Assembly: GCA_016868295.1 (NCBI GenBank)
Contig: VGHJ01000007.1
Location: 20,427-84,426 of the forward strand
Direction of reading: 5' to 3'
Length of the DNA stretch: 64,000 nt
Source of the DNA: Betaproteobacteria bacterium
Lineage (GTDB): Bacteria; Pseudomonadota; Gammaproteobacteria; Burkholderiales; Rhodocyclaceae
In this document: one piece after another, positions 10,367 to 20,141 of the stretch
How positions within the stretch are numbered: position 1 is the first letter of the stretch
How the letters are laid out: every line of letters starts with the position of its first letter
The notes under the pieces: model-generated
What the model was told of the DNA's origin: nothing
Databases searched by the model: none
The model's input: the letters and a program-made list of their open reading frames with translations, nothing else
Made by a program: the position numbers and the translations under genes

Positions 10367-10399
10367 AGCCGGCGCTGACCACGCCGGCTTGTTTTTTTT
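10367..10399 (+). terminator. Rho-independent terminator
   Basis: AGCCGGCG-N7-CGCCGGCT stem followed by TG and a T8 tract. Confidence 0.8.
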
Positions 10400-10427
10400 G
10401 GCGCGAGGGCGGCATGATGGCGCACTC

Positions 10428-11171
10428 ATGCGCACCGCCCTCCTCGCCGACATCCACAGCAACCTCGAGGCGCTCGAAGCCTGCCTGGCCCACGCCCGGC
10501 GCGAAGGCGTGGATCGCTTTGCCTTTCTCGGCGACCTGCTCGGCTACGGCGCCGACCCCGGCGCCTGCCTGGAGATCGTCGCCGGCCTGGTGCAGGAAGG
10601 CGCCCTCGCCGTGCGCGGCAACCACGACGAGGCCTGCCTCGGCGGCGTGCTGCCGGAGATGCATTTCATCGCGCGCGACGCCATCTACTGGACGCGCGAG
10701 CGGCTCGGCGAGGCCGAGCGGGCATTCATCGCCGGCCTGCCGCTGACGGTCGGCGAGGCAGACCGGCTTTATGCGCACGCCAGCGCCGAGCGTCCGCAGG
10801 ACTGGATCTACGTCGTCGGCACCGAGGAGGCCGCGCGCGCCTTCGCGGCAACGCCGGCGCGCCTGGTGTTCGTCGGCCACGTGCACCACCCGCTGCTGTA
10901 CTTCACGACGCCGGCGGGGACGCCGCGCCTGTTCGAACCGATGCCCGGCGTGCCCTTGCCGCTGTCCGACTTCCGCCGCTGGCTGGTCATCGCCGGCGCC
11001 GTCGGCCAGCCGCGCGACGGCAACCCCGCCGCCTGCTACGCCCTGCACGACCACGATGCCGGCACGCTGACGCATTTCCGCGTGCCCTACGATGTCGACC
11101 AGGCGGCGCGCAAGATCCTCGATGCCGGGCTGCCGGAAAAGCTCGCCTGGCGACTGATCGTGGGGGAATGA
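10428..11171 (+). CDS. Metallophosphoesterase (calcineurin-like)
   Basis: LADIHSNLEAL, FLGDLLGYG, VRGNHDEA, FVGHVHHP motifs. Confidence 0.92.
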   Translation: MRTALLADIHSNLEALEACLAHARREGVDRFAFLGDLLGYGADPGACLEIVAGLVQEGALAVRGNHDEACLGGVLPEMHFIARDAIYWTRERLGEAERAFIAGLPLTVGEADRLYAHASAERPQDWIYVVGTEEAARAFAATPARLVFVGHVHHPLLYFTTPAGTPRLFEPMPGVPLPLSDFRRWLVIAGAVGQPRDGNPAACYALHDHDAGTLTHFRVPYDVDQAARKILDAGLPEKLAWRLIVGE

Positions 11172-12583
11172 TGCTGGGCGAAGGCATGCTGGAGGCGGGT
11201 ACGGCGGTGGGCGGATTCCGCGTGCGCAGCCTGCTGCACGAAGGCGGCATGGCGCTGCTCTACGATGTCGAGCCCGCCGCCGGCGCGGCGCCTTTCCCGC
11301 TCATCCTCAAGGTGCCGCGGCTCGGCTTCGGCAGCCACCCCGGCTGCCTGGTCGGCTTCGAGGTGGAGCAGATGATCCTGGCGCGCCTCGTCGGGCCGCA
11401 CGCGCCGCGCCTGGTCGCCAGCGGCGACGAGGACGGCGCGCCCTGGCTGGTGATGGAGCGCATCGACGGCGGCCGGCTCGCCGACGTTGCGGCGCACGCC
11501 CCGCTCGCGCCCGGCGAGGTCGCCCGCCTGACCGGCACCGTCGCCGCGGCGGTGCACGACCTGCACCGGCAGAACGTCATCCACCTCGATCTGAAGCCCG
11601 AAAACGTGCTGTTCCGCGCCGACGGCACGGCCGTGCTGGTCGACTACGGCCTGGCGCGCCATGGCGAACTGCCCGATCTCGTCGAGGAGGAATTCGACCT
11701 GCCCGCCGGCACCGGCGCCGCCATTTCGCCCGAGCAACTGGCGGGCATCCGCTCCGACCCGCGCAGCGACCTCTTCGCCCTCGGCGTCATCGCCTACCGG
11801 CTGGCCACGGGCCGGCTGCCGTTCGGCGCGCCGACGACGCGCGGCGCCATGCGGCGGCGGCTCTGGCTCGACCCGCTGCCGCCGCGCGCCCACGCGCAGG
11901 GCCTGCCGCCCTGGCTGCAGGAGATCATCCTGCGCTGCCTGGAAGTGCGGCCGGAGGCACGCCATGCCACGGCGGCCCAGTTGGCGCACGACCTCGCCCA
12001 TCCGCAGCAGGTGCCGCTGACCGAGCGCGCCGCGAGGCTGCGTCGCCGCGGTCCGCTCGTGGCGCTGCGCCGCTGGCTGCGGGCGTTCGGCGCACCGCCC
12101 GCGGCGGCGCCCTCGCCCGCGCGGCAGCTCTCGCGCGCGCCGCACGTGCTGGTGGCGGTGGACCTGGCCGACCGCCGCGAGGCGCTGGCGGAGGCCATGC
12201 GCGCCGCCCTGCGCAGGGCGTTGGCCGCAGAGCCCGGCCTGCGCGTGACGCTCGTCGCCGCGTGCCCGCCGCCGCCCTTCGGCGAGGAGACCGCGCCCGA
12301 ACTGGCGCACGGCCAGCAGACCGCCGCGCTCATCGCGCTGCGACACTGGGCGCACCCGCTCGGCCTGCCGGCGGAGAAGCTGCGCATCCATGTCGCGGAG
12401 AGCACCGACCCCGCCGGCGCCCTGCTCGACTATGCTGCCGCGCACCATGCCGATCGGATCATCGTCGGCGCGCGCGGCCACTCCGCCCTGCGCCGCTACC
12501 TCGGCAGCGTCTCGGCGCGCGTCGTGGCGGAGGCCGCCTGCAGCGTCACCGTGGTGCGGCCGGCCGGCGAACGACCGGATTGA
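11168..12583 (+). CDS. Serine/threonine protein kinase with C-terminal universal stress protein domain
   Basis: VIHLDLKPENVLF catalytic loop; VDYGLAR; C-terminal DRIIVGARGHSALRRYLGSVSARVVAEAACSVTVV is a Usp signature. Confidence 0.9.
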   Translation: MMLGEGMLEAGTAVGGFRVRSLLHEGGMALLYDVEPAAGAAPFPLILKVPRLGFGSHPGCLVGFEVEQMILARLVGPHAPRLVASGDEDGAPWLVMERIDGGRLADVAAHAPLAPGEVARLTGTVAAAVHDLHRQNVIHLDLKPENVLFRADGTAVLVDYGLARHGELPDLVEEEFDLPAGTGAAISPEQLAGIRSDPRSDLFALGVIAYRLATGRLPFGAPTTRGAMRRRLWLDPLPPRAHAQGLPPWLQEIILRCLEVRPEARHATAAQLAHDLAHPQQVPLTERAARLRRRGPLVALRRWLRAFGAPPAAAPSPARQLSRAPHVLVAVDLADRREALAEAMRAALRRALAAEPGLRVTLVAACPPPPFGEETAPELAHGQQTAALIALRHWAHPLGLPAEKLRIHVAESTDPAGALLDYAAAHHADRIIVGARGHSALRRYLGSVSARVVAEAACSVTVVRPAGERPD

Positions 12584-12703
12584 TTAGTCCATTGAATATT
12601 TCTATCACGGCATCGAAGCGATGAGTTTGCGGGCGGGCGTGTCTGGTTGTAGAAATAGCGGCCAATAACAAAAAACATCCAACGACAAGAAAGAGGAGGA
12701 GAC

Positions 12704-14386
12704 ATGATCTACAGCCACAAATCCCCTGCCCTGCTGATCATCGGCATCCTCATGCTGATGTGGGGCTGGCTGAACAATGCCGGCAGCCTCGACGGCATGC
12801 AGGGCTGGTTGCATCCCGGCGCCTACAAGGAGCACAAGCAGGCAGTCGAGAAGCACGCCGCCGATGCCAAGGCCGCCGCCGAGAAGGCCGCGGCGGAGGG
12901 CAAGCCGGCACCCGAGGCGAAGCCGATGAAACCCTCGAAGTTCGACGGCACCAAGGCCGAGCAGGCGCAGCTCGCCTACATCCTCGGCGGCCTCTTCGCC
13001 GCCGTCGGCGTGCTGGTGCTGGTGATCCCGAAGAAGGAGGGGCACCTCGACTACTACGCCGGCGTGGTGCCGGGCATGGCCTTCATCGTCGGCATCGCCT
13101 GCGCCGTGCGCTGGATCCTCGATCCGATGTTCGCCAACTGGGGCAAGGCGGCGCAGCCGACGCTGGGCTGGGACTTCGCCCGCATCATGAACCTCAACTA
13201 CATCATCCTCGGCATCGTCCTCGGCATGATCATCGTGAACGTGTTCCGCATTCCCGCCTGGGCGAACAACGGCGTGAGAACGGCGCGCCTCTTCCTCAAG
13301 ACCGGCGTGGTGCTGCTCGGCACGCTCTACTCGGCGGCCGAGCTGGCCCAGCTCGGCGCCCTGTCGGTGGTGATGATCGGCTTCTTCGTGCTCGGCTCGG
13401 TCTGGCTGGTGCTGCTCTGGGGCCCGCGCATGGGCGCCAGCAACTCGATGACGGGGTGCTCTCCCTCCGGCGTCGGCGTCTGCGGCGTCTCGGCGGCGGT
13501 GGCCGCTTCCCCGGTGGTAAACGCCAAGGCGGTGGACATCGCCTTCACGCTCGGCACCATCCTGCTCTGGGGCGTGCTGTGCATGTTCACCTTCCCCACC
13601 ATCGGCCAGCTGCTCGGCATGGGACCGGTGCAGTTCGGCGCCTGGGCCGGCACCGGCATCCTCAACTCGGCGCAGGTGGCGGGCGCGGCGCTGGCCTTCG
13701 ACCCGCACGGCATCGAGACGCTGAAGGTCGCCGAGATCTTCAACATCACGCGCGTGCTGTTCCTGCCCCTCATCGTGGTGTGGCTGGCGGCCTGGTACGT
13801 CAAGCGCGAGGTCGGCGCGCAGAAGGTGGATCTGGGCAAGGTGCTGGTGGCGAAGTTCCCGGTGTTCGTCATCGGCTTCCTCTTCATGTTCCTGCTGTCC
13901 ACGATGGGCGTGTTCGCCCCTTCCGGCCACTACCAGGGCAAGTACTTCGCCCACGAGCAGGTGAAGGAGGACAAGCTGCTCAAGGAGAAGGATCTCGCCG
14001 CCCTTCAGGCGATGCTGCCGAAAGTAACCAAGCCCGAGGAGACGAAGGCGCTGCAGGACCTCATCGCCAACCGGAAGCTCACCTCGCGCGAGCAGGATCA
14101 CGTGCTGAAGGGCGTGGCCAAGGCAGCCAAGGACGACAAGGCGGTGAAGGACGCCATCGGCAACGCCAACAAGGCGGCCTGGCACGACTCGAAGATCATC
14201 CGCGCCTTCCGCGACTGGATTGCCTGGCTCTTCGCCATCGGCCTCACCGGCCTGGGCATGCAGATCACCGTGGCCTCGATCAAGCAGGCCGGCGGCAAGC
14301 CGCTCATCATCGGCTCGGTGGTCGGCACCATCAAGGCGATCGGTTCGCTGATCGTGGTGCTGCTGTTCGTCAAGGAATTCGTCTAA
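12704..14386 (+). CDS. YeiH-family putative sulfate exporter / UPF0324-like permease with hydrophilic insertions
   Basis: Multi-TM; GVRTARLFLKTGVVLLG, GCSPSGVGVCGVSAAVAASPVVNAK. Confidence 0.8.
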   Translation: MIYSHKSPALLIIGILMLMWGWLNNAGSLDGMQGWLHPGAYKEHKQAVEKHAADAKAAAEKAAAEGKPAPEAKPMKPSKFDGTKAEQAQLAYILGGLFAAVGVLVLVIPKKEGHLDYYAGVVPGMAFIVGIACAVRWILDPMFANWGKAAQPTLGWDFARIMNLNYIILGIVLGMIIVNVFRIPAWANNGVRTARLFLKTGVVLLGTLYSAAELAQLGALSVVMIGFFVLGSVWLVLLWGPRMGASNSMTGCSPSGVGVCGVSAAVAASPVVNAKAVDIAFTLGTILLWGVLCMFTFPTIGQLLGMGPVQFGAWAGTGILNSAQVAGAALAFDPHGIETLKVAEIFNITRVLFLPLIVVWLAAWYVKREVGAQKVDLGKVLVAKFPVFVIGFLFMFLLSTMGVFAPSGHYQGKYFAHEQVKEDKLLKEKDLAALQAMLPKVTKPEETKALQDLIANRKLTSREQDHVLKGVAKAAKDDKAVKDAIGNANKAAWHDSKIIRAFRDWIAWLFAIGLTGLGMQITVASIKQAGGKPLIIGSVVGTIKAIGSLIVVLLFVKEFV

Positions 14387-14428
14387 CCCTCTCCCCCGAC
14401 CCCTCTTCCGCACGCGGGAGAGGGGCGT
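14387..14428. repeat. Dispersed GC-rich palindromic repeat (CTCTCCCGC-type)
   Basis: ccctctcccccgacccctcttccgcacgcgggagagggg; related copies elsewhere in window. Confidence 0.7.
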
Positions 14429-14443
14429 AGAAAGGAGCAAGTC

Positions 14444-14578
14444 ATGGCTGAAGAAGAGAAGAAGTTCGACCGCGGCACCCAGCTCTCGATTTTCGTCAGC
14501 GACCGCATGGAAGACGTCGGCGCGCTGGTGTTGGCGCTGGCCATCGCCATCGGCATCCTGATCGTCGTCGGCAAGTGA
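14444..14578 (+). CDS. Small single-TM protein (44 aa)
   Basis: MAEEEKKFDRGTQLSIFVSDRMEDVGALVLALAIAIGILIVVGK; aaaggag RBS; overlaps start of usp gene; absent from the ORF track. Confidence 0.65.
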   Translation: MAEEEKKFDRGTQLSIFVSDRMEDVGALVLALAIAIGILIVVGK

Positions 14579-15036
14579 GCTTTATTCCGGAAACCCTGCT
14601 GCTGGCGCATCACGGGACGGACGGGGCAAAGCGGGCGGAGGCGGCGGCCTTCGCCTGCGCCGTCGCCAGCAGGACGCGCATTGTGCACCTCTTCGTCGTT
14701 CCGGATTTCTGGGCCGGCATGCAGGGCGACGACTGGCTCAACAACGCCTGGACGCGCGACGCCTTCGCCGTGCATGTCGAGCGCCAGCTCGACGCCGAGG
14801 CGACCATGGAAGTCGACGCCCTCGCCGCGCACTGCATGGCGCGCGGGTTGACCTGCAACAGCCTGGTGCGCTTTGGCGAGCCGGCGGAATGCCTGCTCGC
14901 CGTAGCGCGCGAAGTGCAGCCCGACCTCGTCGTCATCGGCCCGCCGCGGCCGAAAGGCACGCTGGGCTACCGCAGCCGCATGGACCTCGAGAAACTCGCC
15001 CGCGGCCTGACCGCCCCTTTGCTGATTGCCCGCTGA
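14575..15036 (+). CDS. Universal stress protein (UspA family)
   Basis: GTG start overlapping previous stop; VQPDLVVIGPPRPKGTLGYRSRMDLEKLARGLTAPLLIAR. Confidence 0.75.
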   Translation: MSFIPETLLLAHHGTDGAKRAEAAAFACAVASRTRIVHLFVVPDFWAGMQGDDWLNNAWTRDAFAVHVERQLDAEATMEVDALAAHCMARGLTCNSLVRFGEPAECLLAVAREVQPDLVVIGPPRPKGTLGYRSRMDLEKLARGLTAPLLIAR

Positions 15037-15604
15037 ACCACCGACAGACAACGCCGCCTGGGTCGACATCGACCTGCCGCAGCCAGCGCAGGACGTCGCC
15101 GAATATCTGCGCGACGTCGAGCGCCTGCTGCGCCTGAATCCCTACCTCGAGATCCGCCGCTTCGAAAAAGCGCCGCAAGGTTTCGCGCTCGAAGCGCTCA
15201 ACGAGATGAACGGATGTGCCGTGTCGCAGCGACTGACTTTCGACGCGGCGGGACTGCGCGGCTACGTCCTCCGCTACGACACGGGGCTGAAGCAGACCAC
15301 CGAGGTCGCGGTCGAGCCGCATCGCGCGGGGTCCAGGCTGCGCATCCGCGAAACCTACCGCCCGCCCGCCGACGATGCCGAGCTCGCCCAGGTCGACCGC
15401 AGCCTGACGCCGTGGGGGCAATCGATCCGCCGCCATTTCATGGGGTTGGCGCGCTGGGGCCGACTGCCCGGCTACCGCCGCTGGCGCGAACGCGTCTGGC
15501 TGGGCATGAAGCCGCGCGAGCGGCGCGTGACGCGGCTCATCGTCTGGGCGACGCTCGTCGAATTCTTCGTCTTCGTCGCCGCCGTCTTTCTCTACCTCGG
15601 CTGA
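15026..15604 (+). CDS. Hypothetical protein, SRPBCC-like with C-terminal TM
   Basis: 192 aa ORF (TTG start) overlapping upstream gene; C-terminal hydrophobic helix VEFFVFVAAVFLYLG. Confidence 0.6.
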   Translation: MPAEPPTDNAAWVDIDLPQPAQDVAEYLRDVERLLRLNPYLEIRRFEKAPQGFALEALNEMNGCAVSQRLTFDAAGLRGYVLRYDTGLKQTTEVAVEPHRAGSRLRIRETYRPPADDAELAQVDRSLTPWGQSIRRHFMGLARWGRLPGYRRWRERVWLGMKPRERRVTRLIVWATLVEFFVFVAAVFLYLG

Positions 15605-16794
15605 TCACGTTCCTCCGGCGGCTTGAGGCCGCGGAAGGCGCGCCAGAGCAATAGATCGTAGGCGATCTTCATGCCGGCGCCGATGAACAGCGGCGCGGCG
15701 AGCGAGGCGGCCTGCATCAGCCAGCCGGCGAAAGTGGGCGCCACCGCCCAGCCGCCGAGGCGCACGAGGTGCGTGACCCCGGATGCATAGGTGCGTTCCT
15801 CCGGCTGCACCACCGCCATGACGTAGGACTGCCGCGTCGGCACGTCCATCTCGACCAGTCCTTCGCGCAGCAGGAACAGCAGCGCCGCCACGGGGAAATT
15901 CGGCGCGAAGGCGACCGAGGCGAGCAGGAGGCTCGACGGGATGTGGGTGAACACCATGGTATTCACCAGTCCTATCCGCGCCGCCAGCCACGCCGCGCCG
16001 AGGTGCGAAAGGGCATTCAGCACGCGCGCGGCGAAGAACAGGCCGCCGATCCACGCGGCGGAGACGGCGAAGCGCTCGAAGAAATAATAGGACAGCAGCG
16101 CCGAGCCGAGGAAGCCGCCGGCGATGCTGTCGATGGCGAACAGCGCCGAGATCTTCCAGACAATCTTTCTGCTCTCTGGCGACACCGGCCGGCGCGGGCC
16201 GGCGGCGCCGGTCTCCGCCGCCGATGACAGCGCGAGGGCCAGCGGCGCGCCGGCGGCGAGCAGCGCCGCGTAGAGCAGGAACATGGCGCGGAAGGCCTGC
16301 GTCTCGTCGACGCCCAGTTCGGCGAGCAGGGTCGGCGCCGCCGCCAGCAGCGCGCCGAGCGCGTGGCCGATGTCGGTGAGCAGGTTGTAGCGGGCGAAGG
16401 CGCCGGTGCGGCCGGCGTCGTCGGTGGTCGCCGGCAGGATAGCCTGCTCCAGCACCAGCGCCGCGCCGCGGTCGCGGCCCATGCCGTTGAGGATGCCGAC
16501 GAAGGCCGCCGCCGCCATCGCCCACGGCGCGCTCACCCATGCCGCGCCGAGGCCGCCGATCGCACCGAGCAGGGACAGCCCGAGCAGGCAGCGGCGCCGG
16601 CCGAGGCGGTCGCCGGCCCAGGTCACGATCACCAGCGCCAGCGTCGCGCTGGCGAGTCCGGCCGAGAGCACGGCGCCGATGGCGGCGGCGGAGAAGCCGA
16701 GCCGCGCCAAAGTCAGTCCCAGCAGCACGCCGGCCATGCCGGTGGCCAGCGCGCGCAGAAAAGCGGCGGCATAGATGAGGCGGCGGTCGTTCAT
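15592..16794 (-). CDS. MFS transporter
   Basis: ~400 aa with ~12 hydrophobic segments; GDRLGRRRCLLGLSLLG. Confidence 0.85.
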   Translation of the reverse strand: MNDRRLIYAAAFLRALATGMAGVLLGLTLARLGFSAAAIGAVLSAGLASATLALVIVTWAGDRLGRRRCLLGLSLLGAIGGLGAAWVSAPWAMAAAAFVGILNGMGRDRGAALVLEQAILPATTDDAGRTGAFARYNLLTDIGHALGALLAAAPTLLAELGVDETQAFRAMFLLYAALLAAGAPLALALSSAAETGAAGPRRPVSPESRKIVWKISALFAIDSIAGGFLGSALLSYYFFERFAVSAAWIGGLFFAARVLNALSHLGAAWLAARIGLVNTMVFTHIPSSLLLASVAFAPNFPVAALLFLLREGLVEMDVPTRQSYVMAVVQPEERTYASGVTHLVRLGGWAVAPTFAGWLMQAASLAAPLFIGAGMKIAYDLLLWRAFRGLKPPEERDQPR

Positions 16795-16800
16795 AAGTCC

Positions 16801-16889
16801 GTCATTCCCGCAAAGATCCGTCATTCCCGCGAAAGCGGGAATCCACGATTGAGTGCCTCCCATGGATTCCCGCTTTCGCGGGAATGACG
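16801..16889. repeat. REP-like inverted repeat GTCATTCCCGCGAAAGCGGGAATCCA
   Basis: Copy at 16820 and its reverse complement ending at 16889, plus partial copy at 16801. Confidence 0.85.
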
Positions 16890-16931
16890 AAGTTATTGTT
16901 ATAAGTATTACTTTATTGTAGAGTTATTTAC

Positions 16932-17870
16932 ATGATCAAGCAAACCCCGGCCGACTGGCTGCTGCTCGTCACCACCCTGCCGACGAAGAACGCCACGGCG
17001 CGCATGCGCCTGTGGCGCGCGCTCAAGGCGCACGGCTGCGCCACCCTGCGCGACGGCGCCTACCTGCTGCCGGACCAGGCGAAGACGGAGCACGCCCTGG
17101 CGCGGCTCGCAGCCGACACCGAGGCGGCCGGCGGCAGCGCCCACCTGCTGCGGCTGGCGAGCCGCGACGCCGCGCAGGAGGCCGCCTTCCGCAAGGGGTT
17201 CGACCGCAGCGCCGACTACCGCGCCCTGCTCGATGCCCTCGGCAGGATGCCGAAGCGCGAGGTGGCGGCGCTGAAGGCGCTGAAGAACCTGCGCCGCGAG
17301 TTCGAGGCCATCGCCGCGACGGATTATTTCCCGGGCGAAGCCCGGCGCCAGGCGGAAGCAACGCTGCGGGCGCGCGAAGCCGCCGCCGGCGGCGAGCCGG
17401 CCAGCATCGCCGGCCGGGTGCGCCGTCTCGCGGCGGCTGACTTTCAGGGGCGCAACTGGGCGACGCGCAAACACCCGTGGGTGGACCGCATGGCCTCGGC
17501 CTGGCTGATCCGCCGCTTCATCGACCGCAAGGCGAAGTTCCTCTGGCTCGACGACCCGAAGCGCTGCCCGAAGAAGGCGCTCGGCTTCGACTTCGACGGC
17601 GCGGCGTTCACCCACGTCGACGGCCGCGTGACGTTCGAGGTGCTGCTGGCGAGCTTCGGCCTCGAGGCCGACGCCGCCCTCGCCCGCATCGCCACCATCG
17701 TGCATTTTCTCGACGTCGGCGGCGTGCCGGTGGCCGAGGCGGCGGGCATCGAGGCGGTGCTGACGGGGCTCCGCGCCGTTTCATCCGACGACGACAAACT
17801 GCTGGCCGAGGCGAGCCGCGTCTTCGACGGCCTCTACAACAACTATCGACAGGAGAACCCCAATGAGTGA
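16932..17870 (+). CDS. chrB: Chromate resistance protein ChrB
   Basis: FQGRNWATRKHPWVDRMASAWLIRRFID and FDGAAFTHVDGRVTFEVLL motifs; upstream of chrA. Confidence 0.9.
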   Translation: MIKQTPADWLLLVTTLPTKNATARMRLWRALKAHGCATLRDGAYLLPDQAKTEHALARLAADTEAAGGSAHLLRLASRDAAQEAAFRKGFDRSADYRALLDALGRMPKREVAALKALKNLRREFEAIAATDYFPGEARRQAEATLRAREAAAGGEPASIAGRVRRLAAADFQGRNWATRKHPWVDRMASAWLIRRFIDRKAKFLWLDDPKRCPKKALGFDFDGAAFTHVDGRVTFEVLLASFGLEADAALARIATIVHFLDVGGVPVAEAAGIEAVLTGLRAVSSDDDKLLAEASRVFDGLYNNYRQENPNE

Positions 17871-19212
17871 CGACATTCCCGCCGCGCCGCCGCCCGCGCC
17901 CACGCTGGGCGAGGCCTTCAAGTACTGGCTCAAGCTCGGCTTCATCAGCTTCGGCGGCCCCGCCGGACAGATCGCCATGATGCACCAGGAGCTGGTCGAG
18001 CGCCGCCGCTGGATCTCCGAGCACCGCTACCTGCACGCGCTCAATTACTGCATGCTGCTGCCGGGGCCGGAAGCCATCCAGCTCGCCATCTACATCAGCT
18101 GGCTGATGCACGGTGTCAGGGGCGCGGTCATGGCCGGCGTGCTGTTCTTCCTGCCGGCCTTCGCGCTGCTGTCGCTGCTCGCCGGCATCTACCTCGCCTA
18201 CGGCGACGTGCCGCAGGTGGCCGGCGTCTTCTACGCCATCAAGCCGGCCGTGGTCGCCGTGGTGCTGTTCGCCGCCTGGCGCATCGGCTCGCGGGCGATC
18301 AAGAATGAAGTCCTGCTCGGCATCTGCGCGCTGGCCTTCGTCGGCATCTTCTTCTTCAAGATCGACTTTCCCTGGATCGTGCTGGCCGCCGGCATCCTCG
18401 GCGCATTGGGTAACGCAATGGGCGGCAAGCTCGCGAGCAAGTTCAAGGGCGGCGGCGGCCACGGCGCCTCGCACAAGCAGTACGGCCCGGCGCTGATCGA
18501 CGACGATACCCCGCCGCCGGCCCACGCCCGGTTCACCTGGACCCGGCTGGTCGTGACCACGCTGGCGTTCGTCACCCTCGGCGCGGCGCCGCTGCTGGCG
18601 CTGCGGGGCAGCGGCACGCTGCTCGACATGGGCGAATTCTTCACCGCCGCCGCCTTCCTCACGATCGGCGGCGCCTACGCCGTGCTGCCCTACGTCTACC
18701 AGGCGGCGGTCGAGCACTTCGGCTGGCTCACCGGCCCGCAGATGATGGACGGCCTGGCGCTGGGCGAAACCACGCCGGGGCCGCTGATCATGGTGGTGAC
18801 CTGGGTCGGCTACATCGGCGGCGTGACCAAGCAGGTGCTCGCCGATCCCGTCGCCGCCGGCCTCGCCGGCGCCAGCGTCGCCACCTTTTTCACTTTCCTG
18901 CCGAGCTTCTGGTTCATCATCGCCGGCGCCCCCGTGGTGGAAGCCACGCGCGGCGAGCTCAAGTTCACCGCGCCGCTCACCGCCATCTCCGCCGCCGTGG
19001 TCGGCGTGATCGTCAACCTCGCCGTCTTCTTCGCCTGGCACACCTTCTGGCCGCAGGCCAGCGAGGCCGCGCCCTTCGCCGGGCCGTTCGACTGGCTGTC
19101 GGTCGTCGTCGCCGTCGCCGCCTTCCTCGCCCTGTGGAAGTACAAGGTCGACATCATGAAAGTCATCGGCGCCTGCGCGCTGCTCGGCCTGGCGCTGTCC
19201 TTCGTGAGGTAG
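17863..19212 (+). CDS. chrA: Chromate transporter ChrA
   Basis: FGGPAGQIAMMHQELVERRRWI; YCMLLPGPEAIQLAIYISWL; DGLALGETTPGPLIMVVTWVGY. Confidence 0.93.
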   Translation: MSDDIPAAPPPAPTLGEAFKYWLKLGFISFGGPAGQIAMMHQELVERRRWISEHRYLHALNYCMLLPGPEAIQLAIYISWLMHGVRGAVMAGVLFFLPAFALLSLLAGIYLAYGDVPQVAGVFYAIKPAVVAVVLFAAWRIGSRAIKNEVLLGICALAFVGIFFFKIDFPWIVLAAGILGALGNAMGGKLASKFKGGGGHGASHKQYGPALIDDDTPPPAHARFTWTRLVVTTLAFVTLGAAPLLALRGSGTLLDMGEFFTAAAFLTIGGAYAVLPYVYQAAVEHFGWLTGPQMMDGLALGETTPGPLIMVVTWVGYIGGVTKQVLADPVAAGLAGASVATFFTFLPSFWFIIAGAPVVEATRGELKFTAPLTAISAAVVGVIVNLAVFFAWHTFWPQASEAAPFAGPFDWLSVVVAVAAFLALWKYKVDIMKVIGACALLGLALSFVR

Positions 19213-19308
19213 GCAGGGATGAAACGGGTCGCCCGCGAGCGCCCGAAGATCGGCCGCATCGCCTGACGGCGAAATTGACGCCGATCATGATGTTCATTAT
19301 GATGATCA

Positions 19309-19848
19309 ATGGTTCATTATATTGAACATGATAATCCCGTGATCGCCGACCTGTCATCGCTCGTTCGCGCGCGCCGGCGCGAGCTGAACCTCAGCCAGCA
19401 GCAGCTGGCCAGGGCGGCGACCGTCTCCAGGACCACGCTTTCGCACGTCGAACGGGGCAAGGCGCCGCACGTGCAGATGGACGTGCTCGATCGCATCCTG
19501 CGCGCCCTCGGCCTGGCGCCGCGGCTGGCCGCCGGCGCGGCGCCCGACGCGGCCCGGCTGGCGGCGCGCATGGCGCACCAGGCGCGCCTGCATGCGCAGC
19601 GCGAGCGGCATTTGCGCCTGGCGGTGGCGCTGGCCGCCGACCCGAGGGCGGCACGCGGCAAGATCGAGCGTGCGCAAAGCGTCGTCGAACTGTGGCGCAG
19701 GAACCGCAGCTGCAGCCCGCAATACGTCAGGCGCTGGACGGCATTGCTGGCGCTGCCGCCGGCGCGGCTGGCGCAGCGCATGGCCAGCCTGGCCGATTGG
19801 GAAGACGCGCTGTTCCAGAACACGCCCTGGTCCTGGGCATGGAACTGA
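19309..19848 (+). CDS. XRE-family HTH transcriptional regulator
   Basis: LSQQQLARAATVSRTTLSHVERGKAPHVQMDVLDRILRALGL HTH. Confidence 0.8.
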   Translation: MVHYIEHDNPVIADLSSLVRARRRELNLSQQQLARAATVSRTTLSHVERGKAPHVQMDVLDRILRALGLAPRLAAGAAPDAARLAARMAHQARLHAQRERHLRLAVALAADPRAARGKIERAQSVVELWRRNRSCSPQYVRRWTALLALPPARLAQRMASLADWEDALFQNTPWSWAWN

Positions 19849-20103
19849 ATGAGGCTAACCCCGTTTCAGTACCGATCAGAAGTAGAAATTTCCAGCCGCT
19901 TGCCGGCGGCATCGTCGCCGGCTTTCTCGACCCGAACGACGCGGCGGTCTCGAAATACGCCCGCGGCGAACCGCGCGACCGGGAATGGATCCGCGCCGGT
20001 CATCGAGAGCCACTTCCGGGATACGGTATTTCTCGACGATGCCGAACGCCTGCGGGCGCACCGGCTGCTGGCGGAGGATCAGGCCTGGCTGGCCCGTGCC
20101 TGA
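19839..20103 (+). pseudogene. Degenerate nucleotidyltransferase-like (DUF6036-like) gene remnant
   Basis: GFLDPNDAAVSKYARGEPRDREWIRAG in one frame continues as VIESHFRDTVFLDDAERLRAHRLLAEDQAWLARA* in another; N-terminal domain missing. Confidence 0.45.
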
Positions 20104-20141
20104 ACATCCCTTAGGTAACAGTCGGTCCCGCCAACACGGCG

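Noticed and set aside
12605-14440. 611-aa minus-strand ORF opposite YeiH-like gene
   Set aside because: Shadow ORF of the same type.
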